Positions 15,715-24,738 of a DNA stretch of 64,000 nt are shown piece after piece. Under the pieces are notes generated by a model. It was not told where the DNA came from and ran no database searches. It saw nothing but the letters and a program-made list of their open reading frames with translations. Position 1 is the first letter of the stretch. Each line of letters starts with the position of its first letter. The position numbers were made by a program, and so were the translations under genes. The stretch is from Microlunatus panaciterrae (GTDB lineage: Bacteria > Actinomycetota > Actinomycetes > Propionibacteriales > Propionibacteriaceae). Where the stretch lies: contig NZ_JAFBCF010000001.1 in the NCBI RefSeq assembly GCF_016907535.1, forward strand, positions 1,860,001-1,924,000, in the 5' to 3' direction.

Positions 15715-17766
15715 TCAGGTCGCGCGCTGAGCCTGTGGTTGTTGGCGCACGGCTGGCGCCGGCGCTCTCCATTGCCGGATCGATTCTGCTAGATAGACCA
15801 AAACCAGGTAGCCGGCGGCGGCCAGCAGGACCGGCCGCAGGCTCGATGCCGGGTCGGCCGTGCCCAGTGACACCGCCAGCACGGCGAGGGTGACGAAGAG
15901 AATCCGCCCGTCCGCGCCCGCCCCGAGGAAGGTGGCCAGCCGGCTCGGAACCACCTTGGTGAGGCGAATGCTGTAGATCAGGTCGTAGCGGCGGTAGGCG
16001 ACCACGGCCAGCAGCACGAAGGCGGCACCACCCACGGGCCCGACGGAGAGCAGTGAGGCCACCACGGCCGACTCGGCCAGCCAGATCAGTGGCAGCGCCT
16101 GCCACGCCAACGGATGGTGCAGCGGCACCCGGCAGGCCATCCCGACCACCAACGCAGCCACCGCCGCGGACGCAACCGGCCACCAGAGCTGTCCCAGGCA
16201 GATGCCGGTGATCGTGCCGAGCCAGAGCAGCCCTGCAAGGAGGAACCCCGGCACGAACGGCAGCCGGCCCAGCCGACCACCGAGCCGGGCCAGCCCTCCC
16301 AGGTCCAGCTGCTGGTCGAGTGGGAGCGGACGATCGTCCCGGACCGGTGCCGCCCGCGGGGACCTCAACGCCAACACCAGTCGACCGCCCTGGGTCCAGG
16401 CCAGGGCGAACCCGGACGTGGCCACCGCAGCCGCCAGCACCCACACCGGGTGCAGGGTCAGCAGGCCGAGGGACAACACCAGGTAGCGCTCGGCGATGGG
16501 GACGTGGATGACCTTCTTGGCCCAGAACCGGATCCGCACGGAGCGGCTCTGCTGGGCGGGGAAGGTGGTCCGTGCGGCCGGGGCCCGGCCATCGTCGCGC
16601 TCGCTGAGCGGCAGCAGGTCGGGACGGCTTGCCCGGTCGGGGGCGATCTTGTCGTTGAAGCTGTAGTCCTCCAGATGCCGAGCGGTGACGATCACCATCG
16701 CCGCCAATGCCAGCAGCCAGCCCAGTTGCGCCTCGCCCTGCCGGGCTGCCACCACCGCCAGCGCGGCGAACACCGCGTACTCCTTCACCCGGTCCCCCAC
16801 GCCGTCCAACCACGCTCCGAACGCGGAGAACCGGCGGGTGAATCTGGCCACCTCGCCGTCCATGCAGTCGATCACCAGCGCCAGCTGAAGGGTGACCGCA
16901 GCGACCAGCCACGCCCAAGGGAGCCCGGACCAGATCAGGGCGGCTGTCAGCAGCCCGACGACGAGGCTGACCAGCGTCAGCGCGTTGGGTGACCAGTCGT
17001 GACGCAACGCGACGGCGGTGCAGCGCCGGGACAGCGGCCGGATGACGAAGGTGGAGAAGAACCCGTCGCCGCCGCGGGAGGCGTTCCGCAGCCGCTGCTG
17101 CCAGGCGGATCCGGGGGCACCGGGCTGGGAGATGTCCGACCGCGCCCAGCCGACCTGGCCCAGCTCCTGAGGCCTGACCCGCAGGTCGCCTCGGGTCAGG
17201 GCCAGCAGAGCCAGCGCGGGCAGGTCGCCGGTGGAGTCATCGTTCCGGCCGGCCGCCCAGGCCGCCGCGTCGAGCCACAGCCGGGCCGCCTCCGGACGGT
17301 CCCGGCCGGCCACTCGAAGCAGACCGACGGAGATCCGGTTGGGGTCTCCGACCCGGTGCCAGCCGGTCCCGACGGACTCGATCGCGGCGGCGTCGGCACC
17401 GACCCGGACGGGCGTGGCCGCCGCAATCCCGGTGGTCCGGGCCTGCGGGTCGGCCACCAGGGCCGCTGTCGCGTCCCCCGGCCGGTCCAGCAGGTCGAGC
17501 AGGCCAGGCAGCTCGAGCTCGAGATCGGCTGCGGCCAGCACCAGCGGCCGGTCGGAGGAGCGGGCGGCCAGCTCTGCCAGCCGACCCAGGTCGCGGACCA
17601 GAACGTGTTCACCGGTGACACCGACGTCGGCCAGGTTCCGGCTGAGGGTGGCCGACCGATCGGCCGCCGGCCGGCCAGCACGGTCGGCGAGCAGGGCCAG
17701 GTCGGCACCCGCAGACCAGCCCTGGACCGCACGCGCGGCCTCGCTACCAACCAGAGCCACGGGCAT
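15715..17766 (-). CDS. Fusion of degenerate nucleotidyltransferase-like domain, CDP-alcohol phosphatidyltransferase and membrane domain
   Basis: A 683-residue protein. Residues 1-200 resemble a sugar nucleotidyltransferase fold but show no clear active-site signature. Residues about 240-420 hold the CDP-alcohol phosphatidyltransferase domain with the diagnostic DCMDGEVAR and GAWLDGVGDR (D-x2-D-G-x2-A-R ... G-x3-D-x3-D). The C-terminal half has several further membrane helices and may match DUF5941. The layout recalls bifunctional inositol-phosphate cytidylyltransferase/DIPP synthases. Likely product: a phosphoinositol- or polyol-type lipid or solute. Divergent from the TetR-ABC operon. Confidence 0.8.
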   Translation of the reverse strand: MPVALVGSEAARAVQGWSAGADLALLADRAGRPAADRSATLSRNLADVGVTGEHVLVRDLGRLAELAARSSDRPLVLAAADLELELPGLLDLLDRPGDATAALVADPQARTTGIAAATPVRVGADAAAIESVGTGWHRVGDPNRISVGLLRVAGRDRPEAARLWLDAAAWAAGRNDDSTGDLPALALLALTRGDLRVRPQELGQVGWARSDISQPGAPGSAWQQRLRNASRGGDGFFSTFVIRPLSRRCTAVALRHDWSPNALTLVSLVVGLLTAALIWSGLPWAWLVAAVTLQLALVIDCMDGEVARFTRRFSAFGAWLDGVGDRVKEYAVFAALAVVAARQGEAQLGWLLALAAMVIVTARHLEDYSFNDKIAPDRASRPDLLPLSERDDGRAPAARTTFPAQQSRSVRIRFWAKKVIHVPIAERYLVLSLGLLTLHPVWVLAAAVATSGFALAWTQGGRLVLALRSPRAAPVRDDRPLPLDQQLDLGGLARLGGRLGRLPFVPGFLLAGLLWLGTITGICLGQLWWPVASAAVAALVVGMACRVPLHHPLAWQALPLIWLAESAVVASLLSVGPVGGAAFVLLAVVAYRRYDLIYSIRLTKVVPSRLATFLGAGADGRILFVTLAVLAVSLGTADPASSLRPVLLAAAGYLVLVYLAESIRQWRAPAPAVRQQPQAQRAT

Positions 17767-17824
17767 TCGTGCATGTTATCCCTCCGCCGAGCTGACGAGT
17801 TCGGGAGAGGGATCGGTTGACCTC

Positions 17825-17853
17825 TTGCTGAGTGAGCACTCACTCAGTAGGGT
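17825..17853 (+). promoter_or_regulatory. TetR operator within the tetR-ABC promoter
   Basis: A -35 TTGCTG (17825-17830) and -10 TAGGGT (17848-17853) are separated by 17 nt, and the -10 is 6 nt before the ATG at 17860. Between them lies a 9-bp inverted repeat, CTGAGTGAG-CA-CTCACTCAG (17828-17847). It fills the spacer, so binding would block RNA polymerase. This is the usual TGAGTGA-type TetR site and implies autorepression. Confidence 0.85.
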
Positions 17854-17859
17854 CGTGCC

Positions 17860-18483
17860 ATGGTTCGCGCCACCCCCCTACCCGCCGAGGAACGTCGGGC
17901 TGCCATCATCCAGGCGACCGAGCCGCTGCTCGCGAGGCACGGCACCAGCATCAGCACCCGCCAGATCGCCGAGGCCGCAGGCGTGGCCGAGGGGACGATC
18001 TTCCGGGTCTTCCCCAACAAGGAGACCCTGATCTGCGAGGTGATCGAGCACATCACCGACGAGCGACATGCCGTCCAGGCCTTCGCCGCGATCAATCCCG
18101 ACCTCGACCTCGAACAGCGACTCTGCATCGTGGCCGAGGTGCTGCAGGCTCGGCTGCGGGAGGTGATGGCGGTCTTCCACGCCGTCGGCTGGGGGCCGAA
18201 GCACGAGGGTGCTCCTGAGGATTGGCGCCGGCGGCAGGAGGAGAGCCACCGGATCCTGTCCCGGGCGATCGTCACGGTGATCGAACCCGACCAGGACCAG
18301 CTGCGGCTCCCCGCTGCCGAGGTGGCCAACCTGCTCCGCGCCCTGGTGTTCTCCGCCACCCACCCCCGGCTCTCCGAGGGCATCCAGACCGAGCCGAAGG
18401 CCATTGTCCAGCTGCTGCTGCACGGGGCCTGCCGACCCCCCATCGAACCGATCGACCCAGCCACGTCATCGAAGGACGCCTGA
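17860..18483 (+). CDS. TetR/AcrR family repressor
   Basis: A 207-residue regulator. The N-terminal helix-turn-helix spans about residues 10-57: RRAAIIQATEPLLARHGTSISTRQIAEAAGVAEGTIFRVFPNKETLICEV. The C-terminal ligand domain is variable, as usual. It is the first gene of a three-gene operon with two ABC exporter half-transporters (TGATG overlap with the next gene) and has a strong dyad over its own promoter, so it should repress the exporter until a ligand, probably an exported drug or metabolite, is bound. Confidence 0.92.
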   Translation: MVRATPLPAEERRAAIIQATEPLLARHGTSISTRQIAEAAGVAEGTIFRVFPNKETLICEVIEHITDERHAVQAFAAINPDLDLEQRLCIVAEVLQARLREVMAVFHAVGWGPKHEGAPEDWRRRQEESHRILSRAIVTVIEPDQDQLRLPAAEVANLLRALVFSATHPRLSEGIQTEPKAIVQLLLHGACRPPIEPIDPATSSKDA

Positions 18484-20216
18484 TGCTCATCCGACTGCTG
18501 CGCGACTATCTCGCCCCCTACAAGGGGTTGCTGACCGGAGTGATCGTGCTCCAGCTGGTCGGCACGATGGCCGCCCTGTACCTGCCCACGCTGAACGCCG
18601 ACATCATCGACAAGGGGGTGGCGACCGGCGACACCGGCTACATCTGGCAGACCGGCGGCTTCATGCTGGCGGTCAGCCTGATCCAGATCACCTGCACGAT
18701 CGCCGCCGTCTACCTGGGTGCCAAGACCGCGATGGCGTTCGGCCGGGACGTCCGTACCTCGATCTTCCACCGGGTGCTGGCCTTCTCCGCCCGCGAGCTG
18801 AACCAGTTCGGCGCCCCGTCACTGATCACCCGCAACACCAACGACGTGCAGCAGGTGCAGATGCTGGTGCTGCTGACCTGCACGATGCTGGTGGCCGCGC
18901 CGATCACCATGATCGGCGGCATAGTGATGGCCCTGCGGCAGGACGCAGGCCTCTCCTGGCTGCTGCTGGTGGCCGTTCCGCTGCTCGCCCTGTGCATCGG
19001 ACTGATCATCTCGCGGATGGGACCTCAGTTCAGGATCATGCAGAAGCGGATCGACGTGGTCAACCGGGTGCTGCGGGAGCAGATCACCGGCATCCGGGTC
19101 GTCCGGGCCTTCGTCCGCGAGCCGTACGAGACCGACCGATTCGGGCGGGCCAACCAGGACCTGACCGACACGGCCACGACCGTCGGTCGCTATATGGCCG
19201 CCATGTTCCCGATCGTCATGTTCATCATGAACCTGTCCAGCGTCGCCGTCCTCTGGTTCGGCGCCCACCGGGTCGACGCGGGCCAACTGCAGGTGGGCTC
19301 GCTGACCGCCTTCCTGGCCTACCTGATCCAGATCCTGATGGCGGTCATGATGGCCACCTTCATGCTGGTGCTGGCGCCGCGGGCGGCTGTCTGTGCCGAG
19401 CGGATCCAGGAGGTGCTGCAGACCGAGTCGTCGGTGAAGCCGGCTGAGCACCCCGTCACCAGGCTGCGGACCGCCGGTCTGGTCGAGTTCGACCGGGTCG
19501 AGTTCACCTACCCCGGTGCGGAGAAGCCGGTCCTGCGCGACATCACCTTCACCGCCCGACAGGGACAGACCACCGCCATCATCGGCTCCACCGGCTCCGG
19601 CAAGACCACGCTGATCTCGCTGATCCCCCGGCTCTTCGACGCCACCGGTGGGTCGGTGCGGATCGACGACGTCGAGGCACGTGCCCTCGACCCCGACCTG
19701 CTCTGGAGCCGGATCGGCCTGGTGCCCCAGAAGCCGTACCTGTTCTCCGGCACGGTCGCCAGCAACCTGCGCTACGGCAACCCGGACGCCACCGACGAGG
19801 AGCTGTGGCGGGCTCTCGAGATCGCCCAGGCCCGCGACTTCGTGTCGGAGATGCCCGGTCAGCTGGAGGCGCCGATCGCTCAGGGCGGCACCAACGTCTC
19901 CGGCGGCCAGCGACAGCGGCTCTCCATCGCCCGGGCGCTGGTGAAGGACCCGAAGATCTACGTCTTCGACGACTCGTTCTCGGCGCTCGACGTCGCCACC
20001 GACGCGCGGCTGCGGACGGCGTTGAAGGCGGGGACGCGTGATGCCGCGGTGATCATCGTGGCCCAGCGGGTCTCCACGATCGCCGGCGCCGACCAGATCA
20101 TCGTCCTCGAGGACGGCCTGGTGGTGGGCAAGGGCAGCCACGAGGAGCTGCTCCGCAGCTGCCCCACCTATATCGAGATCGTTGACTCCCAGCTGAGTGC
20201 AGAGGAAGCCGCATGA
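18483..20216 (+). CDS. ABC exporter half-transporter (membrane + ATPase), subunit 1
   Basis: A 577-residue protein with a six-helix exporter domain (about 1-320) fused to a nucleotide-binding domain. Walker A is IIGSTGSGKTTL, Q-loop VPQKPYLF, signature NVSGGQRQRLS, Walker B IYVFDDSFSALD. The residue after Walker B is Ser rather than Glu (DDS), which marks a degenerate catalytic site typical of one half of heterodimeric type IV exporters. It probably pairs with the next gene's product to expel drugs, peptides or lipids. The ATG overlaps the tetR stop. Confidence 0.9.
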   Translation: MLIRLLRDYLAPYKGLLTGVIVLQLVGTMAALYLPTLNADIIDKGVATGDTGYIWQTGGFMLAVSLIQITCTIAAVYLGAKTAMAFGRDVRTSIFHRVLAFSARELNQFGAPSLITRNTNDVQQVQMLVLLTCTMLVAAPITMIGGIVMALRQDAGLSWLLLVAVPLLALCIGLIISRMGPQFRIMQKRIDVVNRVLREQITGIRVVRAFVREPYETDRFGRANQDLTDTATTVGRYMAAMFPIVMFIMNLSSVAVLWFGAHRVDAGQLQVGSLTAFLAYLIQILMAVMMATFMLVLAPRAAVCAERIQEVLQTESSVKPAEHPVTRLRTAGLVEFDRVEFTYPGAEKPVLRDITFTARQGQTTAIIGSTGSGKTTLISLIPRLFDATGGSVRIDDVEARALDPDLLWSRIGLVPQKPYLFSGTVASNLRYGNPDATDEELWRALEIAQARDFVSEMPGQLEAPIAQGGTNVSGGQRQRLSIARALVKDPKIYVFDDSFSALDVATDARLRTALKAGTRDAAVIIVAQRVSTIAGADQIIVLEDGLVVGKGSHEELLRSCPTYIEIVDSQLSAEEAA

Positions 20217-22243
20217 GCACCGACTCCGACCAGAAGACCTCCGCAACGCCGGCCAAGGCGCCCGAACGGCCCAAGTACGGACCACAGCGGACCCACGGGC
20301 CCTTCGGTCAGGGTCCCGGTATCGAGAAGTCGATGACCTTCTGGCCCTCCACCAGGCGGTTGCTCGGCAAGCTGAGGCCGGAGCGGCTGATCATCGGGCT
20401 GGTCATGGCGATGGCCGTCGTCGGCGTCGCCCTCAACGTCTTCGGCCCGAAGATCCTCGGCTGGGCCACCGACGTGATCTTCACCGGCGTCATCGGCAAG
20501 ATGCTGCCGGCCGGTGGCACGAAGGAGCAGGTGGTGGCGCAGCTGCGTGCTGCCGGCCAGAACACCTTCGCCGACATGGTGCAACGGCTGGACGTGGTTC
20601 CCGGCCAGGGCATCGACTTCACCGCACTGAGCCAGATCCTGCTGTTCGCTCTCGCCGTCTACGTCGTCTCGTCGGGCTTCATGCTGTGGCAGGGCTACCT
20701 GCTCAACGGCGCCGTGCAGCGTTCGGTCAAGACACTCCGCGACGAGGTGGAGGCCAAGATCAACCGGTTGCCGCTGAGCTATTTCGACAAGCAACCCCGG
20801 GGCGAGCTGCTCAGCCGGGTCACGAACGACATCGACAACGTCTCACAGACGCTGCAGCAGACACTCAGCCAGCTGCTCACCTCACTGCTCAGCGTGATCG
20901 GCGTCGTGATCATGATGTTCGTCGTGTCGCCGACCCTGGCCGTGATCGCCCTGGTGACGATCCCGGTCTCGATCGTGGTCACCGGCCTGATCGCCAAGCA
21001 GTCACAGAAGAAGTTCGTCCAGAACTGGAAGAGCACCGGTGAGCTGAACGCCCACATCGAGGAGGCCTTCACCGGCCACTCGCTGGTCAAGGTGTTCGGC
21101 CGTCAGCACGAGGTCGAGCAGGTCTTCGCGGACCGGAACTCCGAGCTGTTCAGAGCCGGCTTCGGAGCGCAGTTCATCTCCGGCATCATCATGCCGGCGA
21201 TGATGTTCATCGGGAACATCAACTACGTGATCATCGCCGTGGTCGGTGGCCTCCGGGTCGCCTCGGGCACGATGAACCTCGGCGATGTCCAGGCGTTCAT
21301 CCAGTACTCCCGGATGTTCACCCAGCCGCTCACCCAGGTCGCCTCGATGGCCAACCTGCTCCAATCCGGGGTCGCCTCGGCTGAGCGCGTGTTCGAGGTC
21401 CTGGACTCGGCCGAGGAGGACTCGGAGCTGCACGGCACCCTCAACCCCACCAAGGGCCGGGTCCAATTCGAGCAGGTCAACTTCTCCTACGAGCCCGACA
21501 AGGAGCTCATCACCGACCTGTCCCTGGTGGCCGAACCCGGTCAGACGGTCGCGATCGTCGGCCCGACCGGCGCCGGCAAGACGACGCTGGTGAACCTGAT
21601 CATGCGGTTCTACGAGCTGAACAGCGGCCGGATCACCCTGGACGGGGTGGACATCACCTCCGTCCCCCGGTCGGCGTTGCGGTCCAACATCGGCATGGTG
21701 CTGCAGGACACCTGGCTCTTCCACGGCACCATCAAGGAGAACATCGCCTACGGCCGGCCGACGGCCACCGACGAGGAGATCCACGCCGCCGCCGAAGCGA
21801 CCTACGTCGACCGCTTCGTGCACTCGCTGCCCGACGGCTACGAGACGGTGATCGACGAGGAGGCCAGCAACATCAGCTCCGGCGAGAAGCAGCTGATCAC
21901 GATCGCCCGCGCCTTCCTGGCCGACCCGGCACTGCTGATCCTGGACGAGGCGACCAGCTCGGTCGACACCCGCACCGAGGTGCTGGTGCAGCATGCCATG
22001 GCGGCCCTGCGCACCGACCGGACCAGCTTCGTGATCGCCCACCGGCTGTCGACCATCCGCGACGCCGACGTGATCCTGGTGATGGAGCACGGCCAGATCG
22101 TCGAGCAGGGCAGCCACCACGAGCTGCTGGCCGCCGAGGGGCACTACTTCGACCTGTACAACTCCCAGTTCGCCGGCGAGCCGGAGGAGGTGGCCACCGA
22201 GGAGCCGCTGGTGCTGGCCGCCAAGCCGGCCCGCCCGTTCTGA
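20213..22243 (+). CDS. ABC exporter half-transporter (membrane + ATPase), subunit 2
   Basis: A 676-residue partner of the preceding gene, overlapping it by 4 nt (ATGA). A 45-residue hydrophilic extension precedes the exporter domain, which carries an extra loop after the first membrane helix (about residues 90-140). The nucleotide-binding domain has Walker A IVGPTGAGKTTL, signature ISSGEKQLITIARA and a canonical Walker B LLILDEATSSVD with the catalytic Glu. So this half supplies one full and the other half one degenerate ATPase site, the pattern of heterodimeric multidrug exporters such as TM287/288 and BmrCD. Confidence 0.9.
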   Translation: MSTDSDQKTSATPAKAPERPKYGPQRTHGPFGQGPGIEKSMTFWPSTRRLLGKLRPERLIIGLVMAMAVVGVALNVFGPKILGWATDVIFTGVIGKMLPAGGTKEQVVAQLRAAGQNTFADMVQRLDVVPGQGIDFTALSQILLFALAVYVVSSGFMLWQGYLLNGAVQRSVKTLRDEVEAKINRLPLSYFDKQPRGELLSRVTNDIDNVSQTLQQTLSQLLTSLLSVIGVVIMMFVVSPTLAVIALVTIPVSIVVTGLIAKQSQKKFVQNWKSTGELNAHIEEAFTGHSLVKVFGRQHEVEQVFADRNSELFRAGFGAQFISGIIMPAMMFIGNINYVIIAVVGGLRVASGTMNLGDVQAFIQYSRMFTQPLTQVASMANLLQSGVASAERVFEVLDSAEEDSELHGTLNPTKGRVQFEQVNFSYEPDKELITDLSLVAEPGQTVAIVGPTGAGKTTLVNLIMRFYELNSGRITLDGVDITSVPRSALRSNIGMVLQDTWLFHGTIKENIAYGRPTATDEEIHAAAEATYVDRFVHSLPDGYETVIDEEASNISSGEKQLITIARAFLADPALLILDEATSSVDTRTEVLVQHAMAALRTDRTSFVIAHRLSTIRDADVILVMEHGQIVEQGSHHELLAAEGHYFDLYNSQFAGEPEEVATEEPLVLAAKPARPF

Positions 22244-22294
22244 CCCAGCCCCCTTCTGTTCTGGCCCGTTCAGCCGGGGCCGCTCGCCGGCCGG

Positions 22295-24556
22295 TCAGTC
22301 GAGCTGCTGGATCATCTGCTCCAACTGGGCGTCGCTGAACCCCATCCCCGGGAAAGCGGCGAGGGTCGCCATCGGCATCGTCCCGACGACCTTGATCAGC
22401 TCCTCGTCGGCCAGCAGATGGTTGGTGGCGGCGTCCGCTCCGGCCATCACCAGCTCGCGGCCGCGCGGGTCCGCCAGCCACTCATGCAGGGTGGACATCG
22501 GTCCGAGCGGCGCCGCGAGCCTGGGAGCCTCGAGCTGGACCGGCACCTTCGCGGCCAGCTGCCGCGAGGAGGACCCGACCGCGACCTCGAACTCACCGGC
22601 CTCGAGGGCCCAGCGCCCGTGCAGCTCGGACCAGAAGGCGAAGTCCCGCTCGACCAGGGTCAGCTCGACCTGGCGGCTCTCGCCAGGCTCGAGAGCGACC
22701 TTGGTGAAGGCCTTCAGCTCCCGTACTGGCCTGGCCACACTCGACTGTGGGTCACCTACGTAGACCTGGACGACCTCCTGGCCGGCGACCGACCCGGTAT
22801 TGGTCACGCTGGCTGTCACGGTGACGGCCAGGTCCCCGGTCTCGACGGCGCCGGCCACCTGGGCCGTGACTCCGCCGATGTCGAAGGTGGTGTAGGAGAG
22901 CCCGAAGCCGAACGGATAGCTGACCTCCTGGTTCGCCTTGTCGTAGCCGCGGTAGCCGATGAAGATGCCCTCCCCGTAGCGCACCACACCGGGATCCCCC
23001 GGGAAGTTGAGGAACGAGGAGTTGTCCTGCAGCCGCAGCGGGATGGTCTCGGCCAGCTTTCCGGACGGGTTCGCGACGCCGAGCAACAGGTCTGCGGCCG
23101 CACCACCGGCCGCCTGGCCGGACAGCCAGCACTCCAGGATCGCCTTCGCCCGACCTTCCCAGGTGGCCATCCGCACCGTCGACCCGTTCGCCAGCACCAC
23201 CACCACCCGGTCATGGACGTCGGCGACGGCGTTCAACAGGTTGAGCTGGTTGGTCGGCAGGTCCATGTGGGTCCGGTCGAAGCCCTCGGATTCCTCGGCC
23301 GCCGGCAGGCCGAGGAAGACCACCACGGCGTCGGCCCCGTCGGCTGCCTGCACCGCCTCGGCGAGCAGCTGCTGGTCGTTCTCGGTCGTCCCCACCCCGA
23401 ACCCGGCGGCGAACGTCACTTCCACCTCGCTGCCGACACCGGCGGTCAGCTCGTCCACCGCAAGGTCGAGCCTGGTGGGCGTGACCTGGGACGAGCCGGC
23501 GCCCTGGTAGCGGGGGGTGCGCGCGAACTCGCCGATCACGGCCAGCCGGGAACCGCTCGGCAGCCGGAGCGGCAGCACACCGCCCTCGTTCTTCAGCAGC
23601 ACCGCCGACTCGTGCGCCGCCCGCCGGGCCAGGGCGTGATGCTCCTCGTTGGAGACGTCGGTCTCCTCCGCCAGCGCCGGCAGCGCCGCGTTCACCAGCC
23701 GCAGCACCCGGCGGACCCCCTGGTCCAGGACATCCTCACTCAGGGACCCGTCCTGCACCGCGGCGACCACCGCAGCGTCGCTCACTCCCCGGTGCGGAGG
23801 CATCTCCAGGTCCAGTCCGGCCTTCAGCGCAGCCACCCGGTCGTGCACGGCACCCCAGTCCGACACCACCAGGCCGTCGAAGCCCCACTCGTCACGGAGC
23901 ACCTCGGTGAGCAGCCAGTGATGCTCGGAGGCGTACGTGCCGTTCACCTTGTTGTAGGCACACATCACCGTCCAGGGATTGGCCTCCTTGACGATCCGTT
24001 CGAAGGCGGGCAGGTAGATCTCGCGCAGGGTCCTCGGGTCGACCTCGGCGCTGACCCGGAGCCGGTCCTCTTCCTGGTTGTTCGCGGCGTAGTGCTTGAC
24101 CGACGTGCCGACGCCCTGGCTCTGTACGCCGTGCACCATCGCCGTGGCGAGGATCCCGGCCAGCTGTGGGTCCTCCGACAGATACTCGAAGTTCCGACCG
24201 CACAGCGGGGACCGCTTCATGTTCACCCCGGGCCCGAGCAGGACGGCCACGTGCCACTTCCTGGACTCGCGCCCGAGTGCCTCACCGACCGTACGGAAGA
24301 GGTCGACGTTCCACGACGAGGCCAGTCCCGACGCTGTCGGGAAGCAGGTGGCCGGCACGCTGCCCGCCAGTCCGACGTGATCGGCCTCGTCCAACTGCGC
24401 GCGGAGTCCGTGCGGGCCGTCGGACACCATGATCGCCGGAATCCCGAGCCGGTCGATCGGCGCCGTGTGCCAGAAGTCCGAGCCGATGGTGAGGGCCGCC
24501 TTCTCCTCCAGGGTCAGCTGACCGATGAGGTTGTCGATGTCCAGCTGAGCAGTCAA
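22295..24556 (-). CDS. Glycoside hydrolase family 3 (beta-glucosidase/beta-xylosidase-like)
   Basis: A 753-residue enzyme. The N-terminal barrel contains LTLEEKAALTIGSDFW, SDGPHGLR, KHYAANNQEEDR and the nucleophile motif GLVVSDWGAVHD. The second domain (RRAAHESAVLLKNEGGVLPL) and a C-terminal fibronectin III-like domain (NTGSVAGQEVVQVYVGD) complete the GH3 architecture. No signal peptide is seen, so it acts on imported oligosaccharides. The conserved part begins near 24550. The only supported in-frame start is TTG 24556, which has GGAG 7 nt upstream; the open frame beyond is a promoter-region artefact. Confidence 0.9.
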   Translation of the reverse strand: MTAQLDIDNLIGQLTLEEKAALTIGSDFWHTAPIDRLGIPAIMVSDGPHGLRAQLDEADHVGLAGSVPATCFPTASGLASSWNVDLFRTVGEALGRESRKWHVAVLLGPGVNMKRSPLCGRNFEYLSEDPQLAGILATAMVHGVQSQGVGTSVKHYAANNQEEDRLRVSAEVDPRTLREIYLPAFERIVKEANPWTVMCAYNKVNGTYASEHHWLLTEVLRDEWGFDGLVVSDWGAVHDRVAALKAGLDLEMPPHRGVSDAAVVAAVQDGSLSEDVLDQGVRRVLRLVNAALPALAEETDVSNEEHHALARRAAHESAVLLKNEGGVLPLRLPSGSRLAVIGEFARTPRYQGAGSSQVTPTRLDLAVDELTAGVGSEVEVTFAAGFGVGTTENDQQLLAEAVQAADGADAVVVFLGLPAAEESEGFDRTHMDLPTNQLNLLNAVADVHDRVVVVLANGSTVRMATWEGRAKAILECWLSGQAAGGAAADLLLGVANPSGKLAETIPLRLQDNSSFLNFPGDPGVVRYGEGIFIGYRGYDKANQEVSYPFGFGLSYTTFDIGGVTAQVAGAVETGDLAVTVTASVTNTGSVAGQEVVQVYVGDPQSSVARPVRELKAFTKVALEPGESRQVELTLVERDFAFWSELHGRWALEAGEFEVAVGSSSRQLAAKVPVQLEAPRLAAPLGPMSTLHEWLADPRGRELVMAGADAATNHLLADEELIKVVGTMPMATLAAFPGMGFSDAQLEQMIQQLD

Positions 24557-24684
24557 GGCCGTGCTCCATTCACCAGGTTCCGGATCGTTCGCCGTCCCTT
24601 GTCTAGCATCTCCACGCCGGCGAAGGGCGCAGATCTGCCAGATTCCGCCGCTCGCCGAGCGCCGCCGGGGCACCGATGTCACCA

Positions 24685-24697
24685 AACGGTTAGCGTT
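24685..24697. promoter_or_regulatory. Possible LacI-type operator in the GH3 / oxidoreductase divergent region
   Basis: AACGGTTAGCGTT contains AACG and CGTT arms spaced by 5 nt, similar to LacI/GalR-family half-sites. It lies 129 bp upstream of the GH3 start and 42 bp upstream of the divergent GTG. The match is partial. Confidence 0.3.
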
Positions 24698-24726
24698 CAC
24701 GGCGCCGGCCACGCCCGTACAGGGAG

Positions 24727-24732
24727 CAGTAT
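24727..24732 (+). promoter_or_regulatory. -10-like hexamer before the molybdopterin gene
   Basis: CAGTAT ends 6 nt before GTG 24739, the spacing seen for leaderless genes here. However GGAGAG (24733-24738) could instead serve GTG 24748 as a ribosome binding site, so the start is ambiguous by three codons. Confidence 0.35.
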
Positions 24733-24738
24733 GGAGAG

